From positions 365,782,779 through 365,846,778 of the forward strand of contig OX336393.1 in assembly GCA_946902985.2 (NCBI GenBank): a stretch of DNA of 64,000 bases, read 5' to 3'. The translations under genes were made by a program, and so were the position numbers. Numbering within the stretch: position 1 is the stretch's first letter; each line of letters begins with the position of its first letter. The notes beneath the pieces are model-generated. The model was not told the DNA's origin and did no database searches. It worked only from the letters and a program-made list of their open reading frames with translations. The DNA comes from Meconema thalassinum. Lineage: Eukaryota > Arthropoda > Insecta > Orthoptera > Tettigoniidae. Shown here one piece after another: positions 31,637-42,974 of the stretch.

Positions 31637-32133
31637 GCGGCTTCGGTGGCGTAGTTGGTAGCATTCTCAGCTTCTATGCCCAAGATCGCGGGTTCAAACC
31701 CGGCCGAAGTTGTCGGATTTTTAAGAGCGTTAAAAATCCCTCAGTACGCCTTCCTTCGGAGGGGAAGTAAATTATTCGGGCCCATGTGATAGATTTATAG
31801 CATATTGTAAAAGAACCTTCCACTAACTAAACTTGTGTGAAGCAAAATTTGTAGGTTAGGTTTGATTAATGCTCTTAAGTTCCAACGTTCGTCACCAGAC
31901 GCTGGTTGCGATGGCATCTAAGTAGTAGTAGCCAAGTTCACAGCTAGGTCGAATTTGGTAGAGAAAGTAGGAACTACTTGAAATTATCGCCTGCAGTCCT
32001 TACTTGAATTAAAAACAGATAATACAGTCATCACAAGTAACACTGGTTATCAGACAGATTCTACACACACCCAAAGTACACGGGGCTACATGACCCCGTT
32101 GTCGCAGCCCCTAAACTAAGGAACCAACCAACC
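31637..32133 (+). mobile_element. SINE-A full-length
   Basis: The plus-strand head GCGGCTTCGGTGGCGTAGTT has the A box, then B box GGGTTCAAACCC, 'CTTCCTTCGGAGGGGAAGTA' and the 3' module, ending GGAACCAACCAACC. No convincing duplication. It lies between the two opposed E copies. Confidence 0.85.
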
Positions 32134-32217
32134 ATGTATTTATTGGCGGAGCATTCTAATTATCATTTTCTTTATGTCTATAGGCCTACACAGGAAAATG
32201 AACCTACCGTGAATTTC

Positions 32218-32900
32218 CCCCCAGGGGCTCACATCTAGTGGGACGTGGGTTGCCGACCACGGGACCCCAGCTGAGTCCGGCATTGCTTTCACTTACTTGT
32301 GCCAGGCTTCTCTCCGTCTTCTTTCCTGTCGACCTCCCCTGGTCAACTCTTGTTCTTTTCCGACCCCGACGGTATTAGGGTATCTGAGGCCTAGGGAGTC
32401 TTTCACTTTCCCGCCTTAATTGGCCCTTGTCTCATCTTTCCTGATCCCTCCTTCTTCGAGGGGTCAGACCTCTTGTTTTCTTTTCATTATATTTCCTTTT
32501 CTTTTTAATATTCCCGCACTGTTTTTGTTAATTGGCCCCCCGTGTATCTAAATTCCATTTAGGGATTTTTTTGCATCTTCACTCCATTTTGTTGGTGTTT
32601 TCAGTCTCCGTTGCTTTTTTTAAGTCTTTTCGATCTACATTGCATTTTGTGAGTGTTTTCATCCTCAATTGCATTTTGTAAGGATTGACAATCTAAATTG
32701 CTTTTTAGTAAGTCTTTCAATATACGTAGGGGCTGGGACTTTTGTGAGTATTTTGAATTTCAACTGCATTTTGTAAGTATTTTCCTTCTCACTTAATTTT
32801 CGTTCTGGTTTCCACTTCATTGACATTTTCGCTGTTACCCAGACCATTAGGGGCCGATAACCTAGATGTTAGGCCCCTTAAAACAACAATTATCTTCATC
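32218..32900 (+). repeat. dispersed repeat E, copy 3
   Basis: It starts CCCCAGGGGCTCACATCTAG, parallels copy 1 to about 32510, then has a shorter ~30-bp minisatellite (about 32560-32800, TGCATTTTGTAAGT type), the GGGGCCGATAACCTAGATGT hairpin and CTTAAAACAACAATTATC plus ATC repeats. Confidence 0.8.
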
Positions 32901-33129
32901 ATCATCTACCGTGAATTGCTCTGTTGGACGGCACATCCACATTGGAGGCGTGACCAATCACAAATGAGCTATTGGAATATAACAGCATTGTCAGATACGC
33001 GGTATTGTTTCTTAAGACGATATAAGATATGTAGGTTAGATATGTTAAATACATCACTGGAAAGCATTGGTAGTGTATCCGACTGAAATACTGTACGTCT
33101 CAGCCGTTATTGAAGAGGCTTTCTGTGTT

Positions 33130-33246
33130 TTTACTTCTACACCGTGAAAATATCGAGATAGTACCTAACTTAAGGACACCGATCCAGCCCTACTTTACAT
33201 ACACGCTAGTACAGTCATCACAACGTCACGGGTTATCTGACCTATT
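33130..33246 (+). mobile_element. SINE-C fragment hosting SINE-B
   Basis: 'ACCTAACTTAAGGACACC', 'CACGCTAGTACAGTCATCAC' and 'GGGTTATCTGACCTATT' match the SINE-C 3' half in plus sense. It is broken at 33246 by SINE-B; what follows 33645 is not clearly SINE-C. Confidence 0.6.
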
Positions 33247-33633
33247 AGCTTGCCACGGTGGGTGAGTGGTTATAGTGTCGGACTACCAACCCCAAGATTG
33301 CAGGTTCGCCCCTGGCCATGGTAAGTGATTTTTGAAGGCGACAAAAATCACGATACTCATGTCATACGTTGTTGGCATGTTAAAGAACCCATTTGAATTC
33401 AGTAGGCCGTGTTCAATGGCAAAATTAATCTCGGGATTTTCCGCCAACACAAAGTTCCTCCATTCTCTATTTGAAAGCGCTGTAGTGTCAAGGAGTTTAG
33501 ATATCTAACCTCCTTGACTTTCATAGCGTTCAAAGGAACGACGAAATTCGACATGCAAGCTACCCTCTGGGTGTCAATTAACAAAGCTTGCACCAGGCAC
33601 CCGAGGCCATACGATATTATTATTATTATTATT
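33247..33633 (+). mobile_element. SINE-B full-length with TSD
   Basis: It begins AGCTTGCCACGGTGGGTGAG and has B-box-like GGTTCGCCCC. The body includes 'CATTTGAATTCAGTAGGCCG' and a self-complementary AGATATCTAACCTCCTTGAC region, and it ends GGCCATACGAT plus ATT repeats. Duplication TTATCTGACCTATT lies at 33233-33246 and 33632-33645 (the first bases overlap the tail). Confidence 0.9.
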
Positions 33634-33944
33634 ATCTGACCTATTTTATTTATATCCGTACAAGTAGGCCTACATGCAGTAGATGACCACCACCACAACA
33701 ATAATATGGTAAGCTTAAGATGAAAGGTTCTGTTCTGGAACAAACCAATTGGACAGATGAATACAGCAACCACAACGAATAGTTTAATCCACTGAATCTA
33801 TGTGGTGGAAGGTAAAAGCAAATAAATTAGCACTCCGAAATATATAAAGTAACCTAAATGGACCAAATTATTTAAACGCCTATGAATGAAAACCCACAGC
33901 CTGCTTCCAGTCGACCGACCGGGTCAGGGAATGGAATGAATGAA

Positions 33945-34185
33945 GCCCCCATCTAGCGACGAGGATATGACTTGTGCCGGCTGCCGAAGCCTGTCGCACT
34001 CACCTGGAGCAATGAAATGAGAGTGGAAAGTGTTGCTGGAATTAAATTTGTGACAGGGAAAACCGGAGTTCCCGCAGAAAAGCTTGTCTGCCTCCACTTT
34101 GTTCAGTACAAATCTCACATGAAGTGACCGGGATTTGAACCACGGACCCAGCGGTGAGAGGAGCCGCCTAAGCCACGGAGGCTCT
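33945..34185 (-). mobile_element. tRNA-type SINE fragment (SINE-G)
   Basis: The minus-strand head has GCCTCCGTGGCTTAGGCGGC (A-box side) and GGTTCAAATCCCGG (B-box side). The body contains 'ACTTCATGTGAGATTTGTAC'. It resembles 365-505 in the B-box flank. No duplication identified. Confidence 0.6.
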
Positions 34186-34257
34186 ATTTAAACGCCTATA
34201 GTACTGGCAATTACATTGAACTTCTCGAATACAACAGAACATTAATAATAATAACAA

Positions 34258-34520
34258 CAATATCGTATGGCCTCGGATGCCGGGTGCAAGCTTTGTTATT
34301 TGAAATCCAGAGGGTAGCTTGCATGTCAAATGTCGTTGTTCCTTAAAGCACTATGAAAGTCAAGGAGGTTAGATATCTAAGCTCCTTGAACACTATAGCG
34401 CTTTCCAGTAGAGAAATGAGGAACTTTGTGTTGGCGGAAACTCCCGAGATTAATTTTGTCATCATGAACACGGCCTACTTAATTCAAATGGGTTCTTTGA
34501 CATGCCAATATCGTATGACA
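34258..34520 (-). mobile_element. SINE-B, 5'-truncated
   Basis: From the left: AAT repeats, ATCGTATGGCCTCGGATGCC, 'GAGGGTAGCTTGCATGTC', 'AAGGAGGTTAGATATCTAAG', 'GGCCTACTTAATTCAAATGG' and 'CATGCCAATATCGTATGACA'. The tRNA-like head is missing at the right. Confidence 0.8.
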
Positions 34521-35151
34521 CATGTGGTATTAATCTAATAACAAACGCTGCGAAAGTTGTCCGATACGTGGGACTGTAATGGGGTTTTCCTGCACGGCTT
34601 AGTGTTTGAAGAAGGCTCGTACCGCTCATGTTTGTGCTATCCGGTGATCTGGGATAGGGTGTGGATATACGGACGGTGTGTGGTGAGGCTTCAATGTCAA
34701 GCTGACCGGTCTTGGGAGACAGATTTCTAGCCACCCTGCAGTGGTGGGGGAACAATAACAGCAGTCAGTCGTCATCCGCCGTCGACATCGTCTGTTAATG
34801 CGTAAAATATTTGAATGCAATCGCTTTGAGCTCGGCTCAATATCGTTAGGGGTGTCTCCTCCAGCGCTCTGGCTCCCCACCACTCATACTTGAAGTCTCC
34901 CCACATACGTTCCGTACTCTAGCGCTGGTGAAATGGGCCTCGATGGCCATTCTTGGCAGCAGGTCAATGCGAACGAGCCCAGTCGAAGAAAGGGCTGAAC
35001 AAACAAGCCTGATTGACAGCTCTAATAACTACACCAGAAGGATCCTCTCACTATTTTGCCACATTGTATAACCTTGCTCAGGCTATAAGTGATCTGGATG
35101 GTGTTCCTTATATTCAGACAAAAGTGCCTGAGGTCATCCGTTTAAAAGCAT
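34521..35151. other. unrecognised, moderately GC-rich
   Basis: A 61-codon plus-strand frame (35013-35198) crosses into the hAT element at 35160, so it is not a gene. I recognise no family in the rest. Confidence 0.4.
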
Positions 35152-35159
35152 CTCTGCAC

Positions 35160-35735
35160 CAGTGGCGGCTGGTGGAGGAAATCAGTAGTGTGCTGTAGCC
35201 CATCGCCCCTCTAAACAAACAATAAGCATATTTTGAAACATATAGGAACATTTACTCAAAAACACTCAAGAGTAAGTTGGGAGCGTTAAAAAACCTTCTG
35301 CTGGGAACAGTTTAGAGCTTCCTCTATTTCACTCCCACCGTTTGCTTAGAGCGATTCCCTCTAGAATGCTACCGCAGAGACTAGAAGGTGCCTCCGGGCA
35401 CTGTCACTCTGTGGCCGAACGAAGAATGCCTAGGCTCTGGTCTTGGCTGGTGCCCCAACAGCACAACGAATAAGTTGGGCACGCATGCGCAAAAGGCAGA
35501 GTTCGTGTTAGCTGGCAATAAACTTAGAAATTCTCGCTGAGCTGCGATCTGCACAGCCAGTGCCGGACACGGAGAGGAGCACACACCTGATACCTCGTTG
35601 TGAGGGGTGTTGAAATATTTCCTGACCTCTAATTAATGCGCTATATTTGATTGTAGATAATATTATTAAAGTAATATATTTTCTAATAAACCAAGGTGCA
35701 GCAGCACCTCAGCACGTAAGGTGCGACCGCCCCTG
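35160..35735. mobile_element. non-autonomous hAT element, 576 bp
   Basis: The left end is CAGTGGCGGCTGGTGG and the right end, reverse complemented, is CAGGGGCGGTCGCACC. A perfect 8-bp duplication CTCTGCAC at 35152-35159 and 35736-35743 is diagnostic of the hAT superfamily. No transposase inside. 'GTGCAGCAGCACC' near 35696 is a short palindrome. Confidence 0.88.
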
Positions 35736-35743
35736 CTCTGCAC

Positions 35744-36326
35744 ACGTAGCTCAACAATGCACAGTATGACCAAACCGGATTGGGCTGGAGTGGCAATATT
35801 CACGGCTTTAACAATTACCAAATGGCTTAGTATTTTGTTTCTCCTAACCCAAGGGATGTCCTGTTAATAGCATTTCCCGCGTGGCGCGGTACCTCTCTAA
35901 ATCTTGGCGCTACGCTGGGGTGTGATCAGCCTATCATTGCCGTTGAGGTGGCAAGGGGATTACTGCTGAGTGTGTGTTTAATTTGAGCTACGCCGTGTTA
36001 AGGGGAACAGCACATTCCTGCTCGCGCCTCGAGCGACTCAAGAAATTTCATTAACGTGGACCTCGGTATACTAAGCTTCTCGACCACGTCCCTTCTCCAC
36101 ATAGCGACAGGTACATCTCAAGTCCGCAGACAGAGTGAATACCTGATTCACTTGGCATTCATGGATAATCTACTTATATGTTTGTAGCAGTGCAGCAGCA
36201 CTGGCTCTGTGTATGCTACCGTTCAAAGCATCTACATACAGTGGCTGTGTCATTACTCATTACTCAGCTTCTTTGCAATCACCACCATCAATGTTAATGA
36301 GACATTGGTTTAAAAGCCACATCTTA
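35744..36326. other. nothing recognised
   Basis: Mixed sequence without a supported frame. Confidence 0.4.
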
Positions 36327-36600
36327 AGGCTCGGTCACACAGAAAGCGGTTTGTCGCGGCGGGAATCGATCCAGCGGTCGTCGAGGCGATCTGCGATATG
36401 GGGACGTCACATAGGACGCGATACCTTTGTGTGAGCGGTCCAGTCTGGTCGCTTCCTTCTAGAGAATATATAGTGCGTTTTCATATTAAGTATTGTTTGA
36501 TATTGTTATTGAGTATGAGCTCTGACGAAGAACAACTCCTCCTCCTATTTGCTTTGCAAAACACAAAGAAGAAAAGATGAATTTGGATGCATGACTGTCA
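36327..36600 (+). pseudogene. PIF/Harbinger-like 5' end fragment
   Basis: It begins TTAAGGCTCGGTCACACAG; GGCTCGGTCACAC-type ends beside TTA/TAA are typical of Harbinger elements. At 36515 a short frame reads 'MSSDEEQLLLLFALQNTKKK', resembling the acidic, leucine-rich start of Harbinger transposases. A stop follows and 'IWMHD' continues the similarity. No right end or catalytic domain is seen, so this would be a broken piece. The assignment rests on short motifs. Confidence 0.45.
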
Positions 36601-36904
36601 AACAAATAGTCTTTTATTTACGCACTGTTACCATGTATATTTCAGTTTGGTCACTCATAACAATCGAAGGCGGCATGGCGGTCACGTGAACAATCTGAGA
36701 GTTTGTACTCCCGGATCTCTCGTCGTCGGAGCGAAGACGAGCGGGTGACGGTAGACCGCGTTCTGTGAGGCAGAGTCTTTACTCTATCTTGTGCCAACAG
36801 ACAAATGCATTCATCAAGGCACGGTAGCAGCAAGAAAAAAAAGAAAGCAAAGCCAACTCCGTACATGCCATGGAGACCCATCAGCACTAGGTGAGGTGGA
36901 GTTT

Positions 36905-37100
36905 TCAACTCCATGCTCGGTCGCCTTTGCTCCCAGGAATTACCATGGCTGAGTGAACCCCAGGCGAATATGCGTTACTAGACGCGGCAGTTTTGTTTCT
37001 AAAATCCACTATCTGAGAGGGGATCGAACCCACTCCCTTCCAGTTAGATGCACAGCCAAGGGATGTCCTGATGCCGACTGAGCCACGTAGCCTCCCATTG
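36905..37100 (-). mobile_element. tRNA-type SINE fragment
   Basis: The minus-strand head reads GGGAGGCTACGTGGCTCAGT (A-box side), and B-box-like GGGTTCGATCCCC is at 37019-37031. The body runs to about 36905. It abuts the satellite start region. Confidence 0.6.
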
Positions 37101-37167
37101 TAGCAGACTTCCATTTCTACCTGGCGTTGCTCGTGTTGGAAATTTGAAATGTGAGCAAGAAGTTAGT

Positions 37168-40100
37168 GCAGCCTCTGCAAGCTATTGAAGACATATTCTA
37201 AACCTCCTTTCCTGTACTATCAGATCAAGAGGTATCTACTTAAGCATGAATCAGCCTCTGCAAGCTATTGAAGACATATTCTAAACCTCCGTTCCTGTAC
37301 TATCAGATCAAGAGGTATCTACTTAAGCATGAATCAGCCTCTGCAAGCTATTGAAGACATATTCTAAACCTCCGTTCCTGTACTATCAGATCAAGAGGTA
37401 TCTACTTAAGCATGAATCAGCCTCTGCAAGCTATTGAAGACATATTCTAAACCTCCGTTCCTGTACTATCAGATCAAGAGGTATCTACTTAAGCATGAAT
37501 CAGCCTCTGCAAGCTATTGAAGACATATTCTAAACCTCCGTTCCTGTACTATCAGATCAAGAGGTATCTACTTAAGCATGAATCAGCCTCTGCAAGCTAT
37601 TGAAGACATATTCTAAACCTCCGTTCCTGTACTATCAGATCAAGAGGTATCTACTTAAGCATGAATCAGCCTCTGCAAGCTATTGAATACATATTCTAAA
37701 CCTCCGTTCCTGTACTATCAGATCAAGAGATATCTACTTAAGCATGAATCAGCCTCTGCAAGCTATTGAAGACATATTCTAAACCTCCGTTCCTGTACTA
37801 TCAGATCAAGAGGTATCTACTTAAGCATGAATCAGCCTCTGTAAGCTATTGAAGACATATTCTAAACCTCCGTTCCTGTACTATCAGATCAAGAGGTATC
37901 TACTTAAGCATGAATCAGCCTCTGCAAGCTATTGAAGACATATTCTAAACCTCCGTTCCTGTACTATCAGATCAAGAGGTATCTACATAAGCATGAATCA
38001 GCCTCTGCAAGCTATTGAAGACATATTCTAAACCTCCGTTCCTGTACTATCAGATCAAGAGGTATCTACTTAAGCATGAATCAGCCTCTGCAAGCTATTG
38101 AAGACATATTCTAAACCTCCGTTCCTGTACTATCAGATCAAGAGGTATCTACTTAAGCATGAATCAGCCTCTGCAAGCTATTGAAGACATATTCTAAACC
38201 TCCGTTCCTGTACTATCAGATCAAGAGGTATCTACTTAAGCATGAATCAGCCTCTGAAAGCTATTGAAGACATATTCTAAACCTCCGTTCCTGTACTATC
38301 AGATCAAGAGGTATCTACTTAAGCATGAATCAGCCTCTGCAAGCTATTGAAGACATATTCTAAACCTCCGTTCCTGTACTATCAGATCAAGAGGTATCTA
38401 CTTAAGCATGAATCAGCCTCTGCAAGCTATTGAAGACATATTCTAAACCTCCGTTCCTGTACTATCAGATCAAGAGGTATCTACTTAAGCATGAATCAGC
38501 CTCTGCAAGCTATTGAAGACATATTCTAAACCTCCGTTCCTGTAATATCAGATCAAGAGGTATCTACTTAAGCATGAATCAGCCTCTGCAAGCTATTGAA
38601 GACATATTCTAAACCTCCGTTCCTGTACTATCAGATCAAGAGGTATCTACATAAGCATGAATCAGCCTCTGCAAGCTATTGAAGACATATTCTAAACCTC
38701 CGTTCCTGTACTATCAGATCAAGAGGTATCTACTTAAGCATGAATCAGCCTCTGCAAGCTATTGAAGACATATTCTAAACCTCCGTTCCTGTACTATCAG
38801 ATCAAGAGGTATCTACTTAAGCATGAATCAGCCTCTGCAAGCTATTGAAGACATATTCTAAACCTCCGTTCCTGTACTATCAGATCAAGAGGTATCTACT
38901 TAAGCATGAATCAGCCTCTGCAAGCTATTGAAGACATATTCTAAACCTCCGTTCCTGTACTATCAGATCAAGAGGTATCTACTTAAGCATGAATCAGCCT
39001 CTGCAAGCTATTGAAGACATATTCTAAACCTCCGTTCCTGTACTATCAGATCAAGAGGTATCTACTTAAGCATGAATCAGCCTCTGCAAGCTATTGAAGA
39101 CATATTCTAAACCTCCGTTCCTGTACTATCAGATCAAGAGGTATCTACTTAAGCATGAATCAGCCTCTGCAAGCTATTGAAGACATATTCTAAACCTCCG
39201 TTCCTGTACTATCAGATCAAGAGGTATCTACTTAAGCATGAATCAGCCTCTGCAAGCTATTGAAGACATAGTCTAAACCTCCGTTCCTGTGCTATCAGAT
39301 CAAGAGGTATTACTTAAGCATGAATTAGCCTCTGCAAGCTATTGAAGACTTATTCTAAACCTCCGTTCCTGTACTATCAGATCAAGAGGTATCTACTTAA
39401 GCATGAATCAGCCTCTGCAAGCTATTGAAGACATATTCTAAACCTCCGTTCCTGTACTATCAGATCAAGAGGTATCTACTTAAGCATGAATCAGCCTCTG
39501 CAAGCTATTGAAGACATATTCTAAACCTCCGTTCCTGTACTATCAGATCAAGAGGTATCTACATAAGCATGAATCAGCCTCTGCAAGCTATTGAAGACAT
39601 ATTCTAAACCTCCGTTCCTGTACTATCAGATCAAGAGGTATCTACTTAAGCATGAATCAGCCTCTGCAAGCTATTGAAGACATATTCTAAACCTCCGTTC
39701 CTGTACTATCAGATCAAGAGGTATCTACTTAAGCATGAATCAGCCTCTGCAAGCTATTGAAGACATATTCTAAACCTCCGTTCCTGTACTATCAGATCAA
39801 GAGGTATCTACTTAAGCATGAATCAGCCTCTGAAAGCTATTGAAGACATATTCTAAACCTCCGTTCCTGTACTATCAGATCAAGAGGTATCTACTTAAGC
39901 ATGAATCAGCCTCTGCAAGCTATTGAAGACATATTCTAAACCTCCGTTCCTGTACTATCAGATCAAGAGGTATCTACTTAAGCATGAATCAGCCTCTGCA
40001 AGCTATTGAAGACATATTCTAAACCTCCGTTCCTGTACTATCAGATCAAGAGGTATCTACTTAAGCATGAATCAGCCTCTGCAAGCTATTGAAGACATAT

Positions 40101-41482
40101 TCTAAACCTCCGTTCCTGTACTATCAGATCAAGAGGTATCTACTTAAGCATGAATCAGCCTCTGCAAGCTATTGAAGACATATTCTAAACCTCCGTTCCT
40201 GTACTATCAGATCAAGAGGTATCTACATAAGCATGAATCAGCCTCTGCAAGCTATTGAAGACATATTCTAAACCTCCGTTCCTGTACTATCAGATCAAGA
40301 GGTATCTACTTAAGCATGAATCAGCCTCTGCAAGCTATTGAAGACATATTCTAAACCTCCGTTCCTGTACTATCAGATCAAGAGGTATCTACTTAAGCAT
40401 GAATCAGCCTCTGCAAGCTATTGAAGACATATTCTAAACCTCCGTTCCTGTACTATCAGATCAAGAGGTATCTACTTAAGCATGAATCAGCCTCTGCAAG
40501 CTATTGAAGACATATTCTAAACCTCCGTTCCTGTACTATCAGATCAAGAGGTATCTACTTAAGCATGAATCAGCCTCTGCAAGCTATTGAAGACATATTC
40601 TAAACCTCCGTTCCTGTACTATCAGATCAAGAGGTATCTACTTAAGCATGAATCAGCCTCTGCAAGCTATTGAAGACATATTTTAAACCTCCGTTCCTGT
40701 ACTATCAGATCAAGAGGTATCTACTTATGCATGAATCAGCCTCTGCAAGCTATTGAAGACATATTCTAAACCTCCGTTCCTGTACTATCAGATCAAGAGG
40801 TATCTACTTAAGCATGAATCAGCCTCTGCAAGCTATTGAAGACATATTCTAAACCTCCGTTCCTGTACTATCAGATCAAGAGGTATCTACTTAAGCATGA
40901 ATCGGCCTCTGCAAGCTATTGAAGACATATTCTAAACCTCCGTTCCTGTACTATCAGATCAAGAGGTATCTACATAAGCATGAATCAGCCTCTGCAAGCT
41001 ATTGAAGACATATTCTAAACCTCCGTTCCTGTACTATCAGATCAAGAGGTATCTACTTAAGCATGAATCAGCCTCTGTAAGCTATTGAAGACATATTCTA
41101 AACCTCCGTTCCTGTACTATCAGATCAAGAGGTATCTACTTAAGCATGAATCAGCCTCTGCAAGCTATTGAAGACATATTCTAAACCTCCGTTCCTGTAC
41201 TATCAGATCAAGAGGTATCTACTTAAGCATGAATTAGTCTCTGCAAGCTATTGAAGACATATTCTAAACCTCCGTTCCTGTACTATCAGATCAAGAGGTA
41301 TCTACTTAAGCATGAATCAGCCTCTGCAAGCTATTGAATACATATTCTAAACCTCCGTTCCTGTACTATCAGATCAAGAGGTATCTACTTAAGCATGAAT
41401 CAGCCTCTGCAAGCTATTGAAGACATATTCTAAACCTCCGTTCCTGTACTATCAGATCAACAGGTATCTGCTTAAGCATTAA
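37168..41482. repeat. 83-bp satellite array, 52 monomers
   Basis: The unit starts TCAGCCTCTGCAAGCTATTG and ends CTACTTAAGCATGAA, exactly 83 bp. The span 4315 bp equals 52 units minus one base deleted near 39310. Most monomers are identical or differ at one base. The first and last are the most diverged (CCTCCTTTCC near 37205; AACAGGTATCTGC near 41459). The unit length is not a multiple of three and stops occur in all frames, so it is non-coding. Recurrent variants are described in the findings. Confidence 0.98.
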
Positions 41483-41953
41483 TATATTCTTACTGTTGCT
41501 CTATTGAATAAAACTAAATGCCAACATCAGAAGCATGTCTGTTCCTATTGCTGGGAATGAGACATTGCCGGCTTTCTTTATAGAGTCAATGAACTGTGAC
41601 AACACAGAATATAGTTCTTAGATGTACAGTAATGTCTATTAATTAACCAGAAGGATTTTATAAATTTTAATGAAGTTTATTTGAAAAAAATACATATTGC
41701 CTTTCACGCCCAGTGAATAACTCAGCAACTTTTCTTGGTTTATGCCGTGTCTTGTGTGGAGTTTTGCCTAGGAACTCCTTTAATAGATATTTCCTTTGTG
41801 CATTAGTGTTGAAATGATTACGTGCTTCAGAAAACTGGAGTGATTAAATCGTATATTTTGCTAAAAGTAATAAAAAATAAAAATGTTATAACATTCAATT
41901 TACTCTATTATGAGAGGTTAGGATCAGCCAATCTCAATAATCCAATTATTCTA
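41483..41953. other. nothing recognised
   Basis: AT-rich spacer between the satellite and the hAT element. Confidence 0.4.
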
Positions 41954-42914
41954 ATGGGCTTCAGTGGCGGTCGGTAATAAGGTTGCAGTGTTGCACAACG
42001 ACCAGATTAATTCATGAAAAACAAGTAATACCATACTAATATTTTTAGTAATAAAATTTGTATGTTTCCTTTTATATGTATAGGAATTCTTAATTCTGTC
42101 CTTTAATAATGCAGGAAATCTTATAGAAGTTAGCCTACTGTGAACTGTCTGAGAAAGCGAAGCGCGCCAACTGTCTAGGAGTGCTCGTCCGTTTGGTTGT
42201 TGCCAGGCTCAAGCACCGACCAGATCTCAATAGTGAAGGGCATGGCAGAGATGCTAGACCGAGTAATCCCTATCCCAACAGTTAACACGGCTGGTCGTTG
42301 CCCGTTGACTGCAACCAGGAAGCCGAGGCGCAGGCGCAATGTCTTGCAATGTTGGACGTACTTGTGAGTTGTGACACTCGCAGTTCTCGCCCTCGTATAT
42401 AATTTACGTTGTTTTGTTCTCGTGAAGGTTTTCATGTAGACCAACTTATATTCCATTTAATCCGATGAAAATGTGATGTCTCTGAACTGCGGCATTCGTT
42501 ATGAATGAGGTACATCCGTTTTACCGCGCAATTGAATACAGTTTTCTCCGATATAAAGCAGTCTTTTACCCTATCACCTCATGGGTGCCCGCAGGAGGTG
42601 GGTAGGGGGAGCAGGGAGGGGTGGGGTGGGGGGGAATGAGGGGCCGTGCCCTCACCCCCTGAAATCCCGAGGATATTTCGATTGTTCATTGTCACACCAG
42701 TTTATTTTATAAATTGAAGTTACTGATGGTTAACTGATTTAGATGTAGGGATAATTCCACAGTTTTTTTAACTTAGTAATTTGGGATTATTTGAGAATAT
42801 TTCACGTTATTTAAAAAACGGCGAACTGGATTAACATTACCATTTTAATGAACTGCTTGATTTTTAGCCTATTTTCAATTTTGAAAAAATAGGCTTATGA
42901 GATCACCTTTTGTC

Positions 42915-42927
42915 CGTGTGTGTGTGC

Positions 42928-42958
<31 letters not shown>

Positions 42959-42972
42959 ATTCGTGTGTGTGT
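42915..42972. repeat. (TG)n microsatellite
   Basis: TG run with GCGCG and GATTC interruptions inside the hAT element. Confidence 0.9.
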
Positions 42973-42974
42973 CC

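Noticed and set aside
35013..35198. 61-codon frame upstream of the small hAT
   Set aside because: It crosses the hAT boundary at 35160, so its end lies in the transposon, and I recognise no domain.
37168..41482. Regular array resembling a CRISPR locus
   Set aside because: Monomers are head-to-tail and near-identical over the full 83 bp with no unique spacers; the surroundings are animal transposons.
42175..42456. 93-codon minus-strand frame inside the hAT
   Set aside because: No transposase motif, no homologous second copy, and length within chance expectation.
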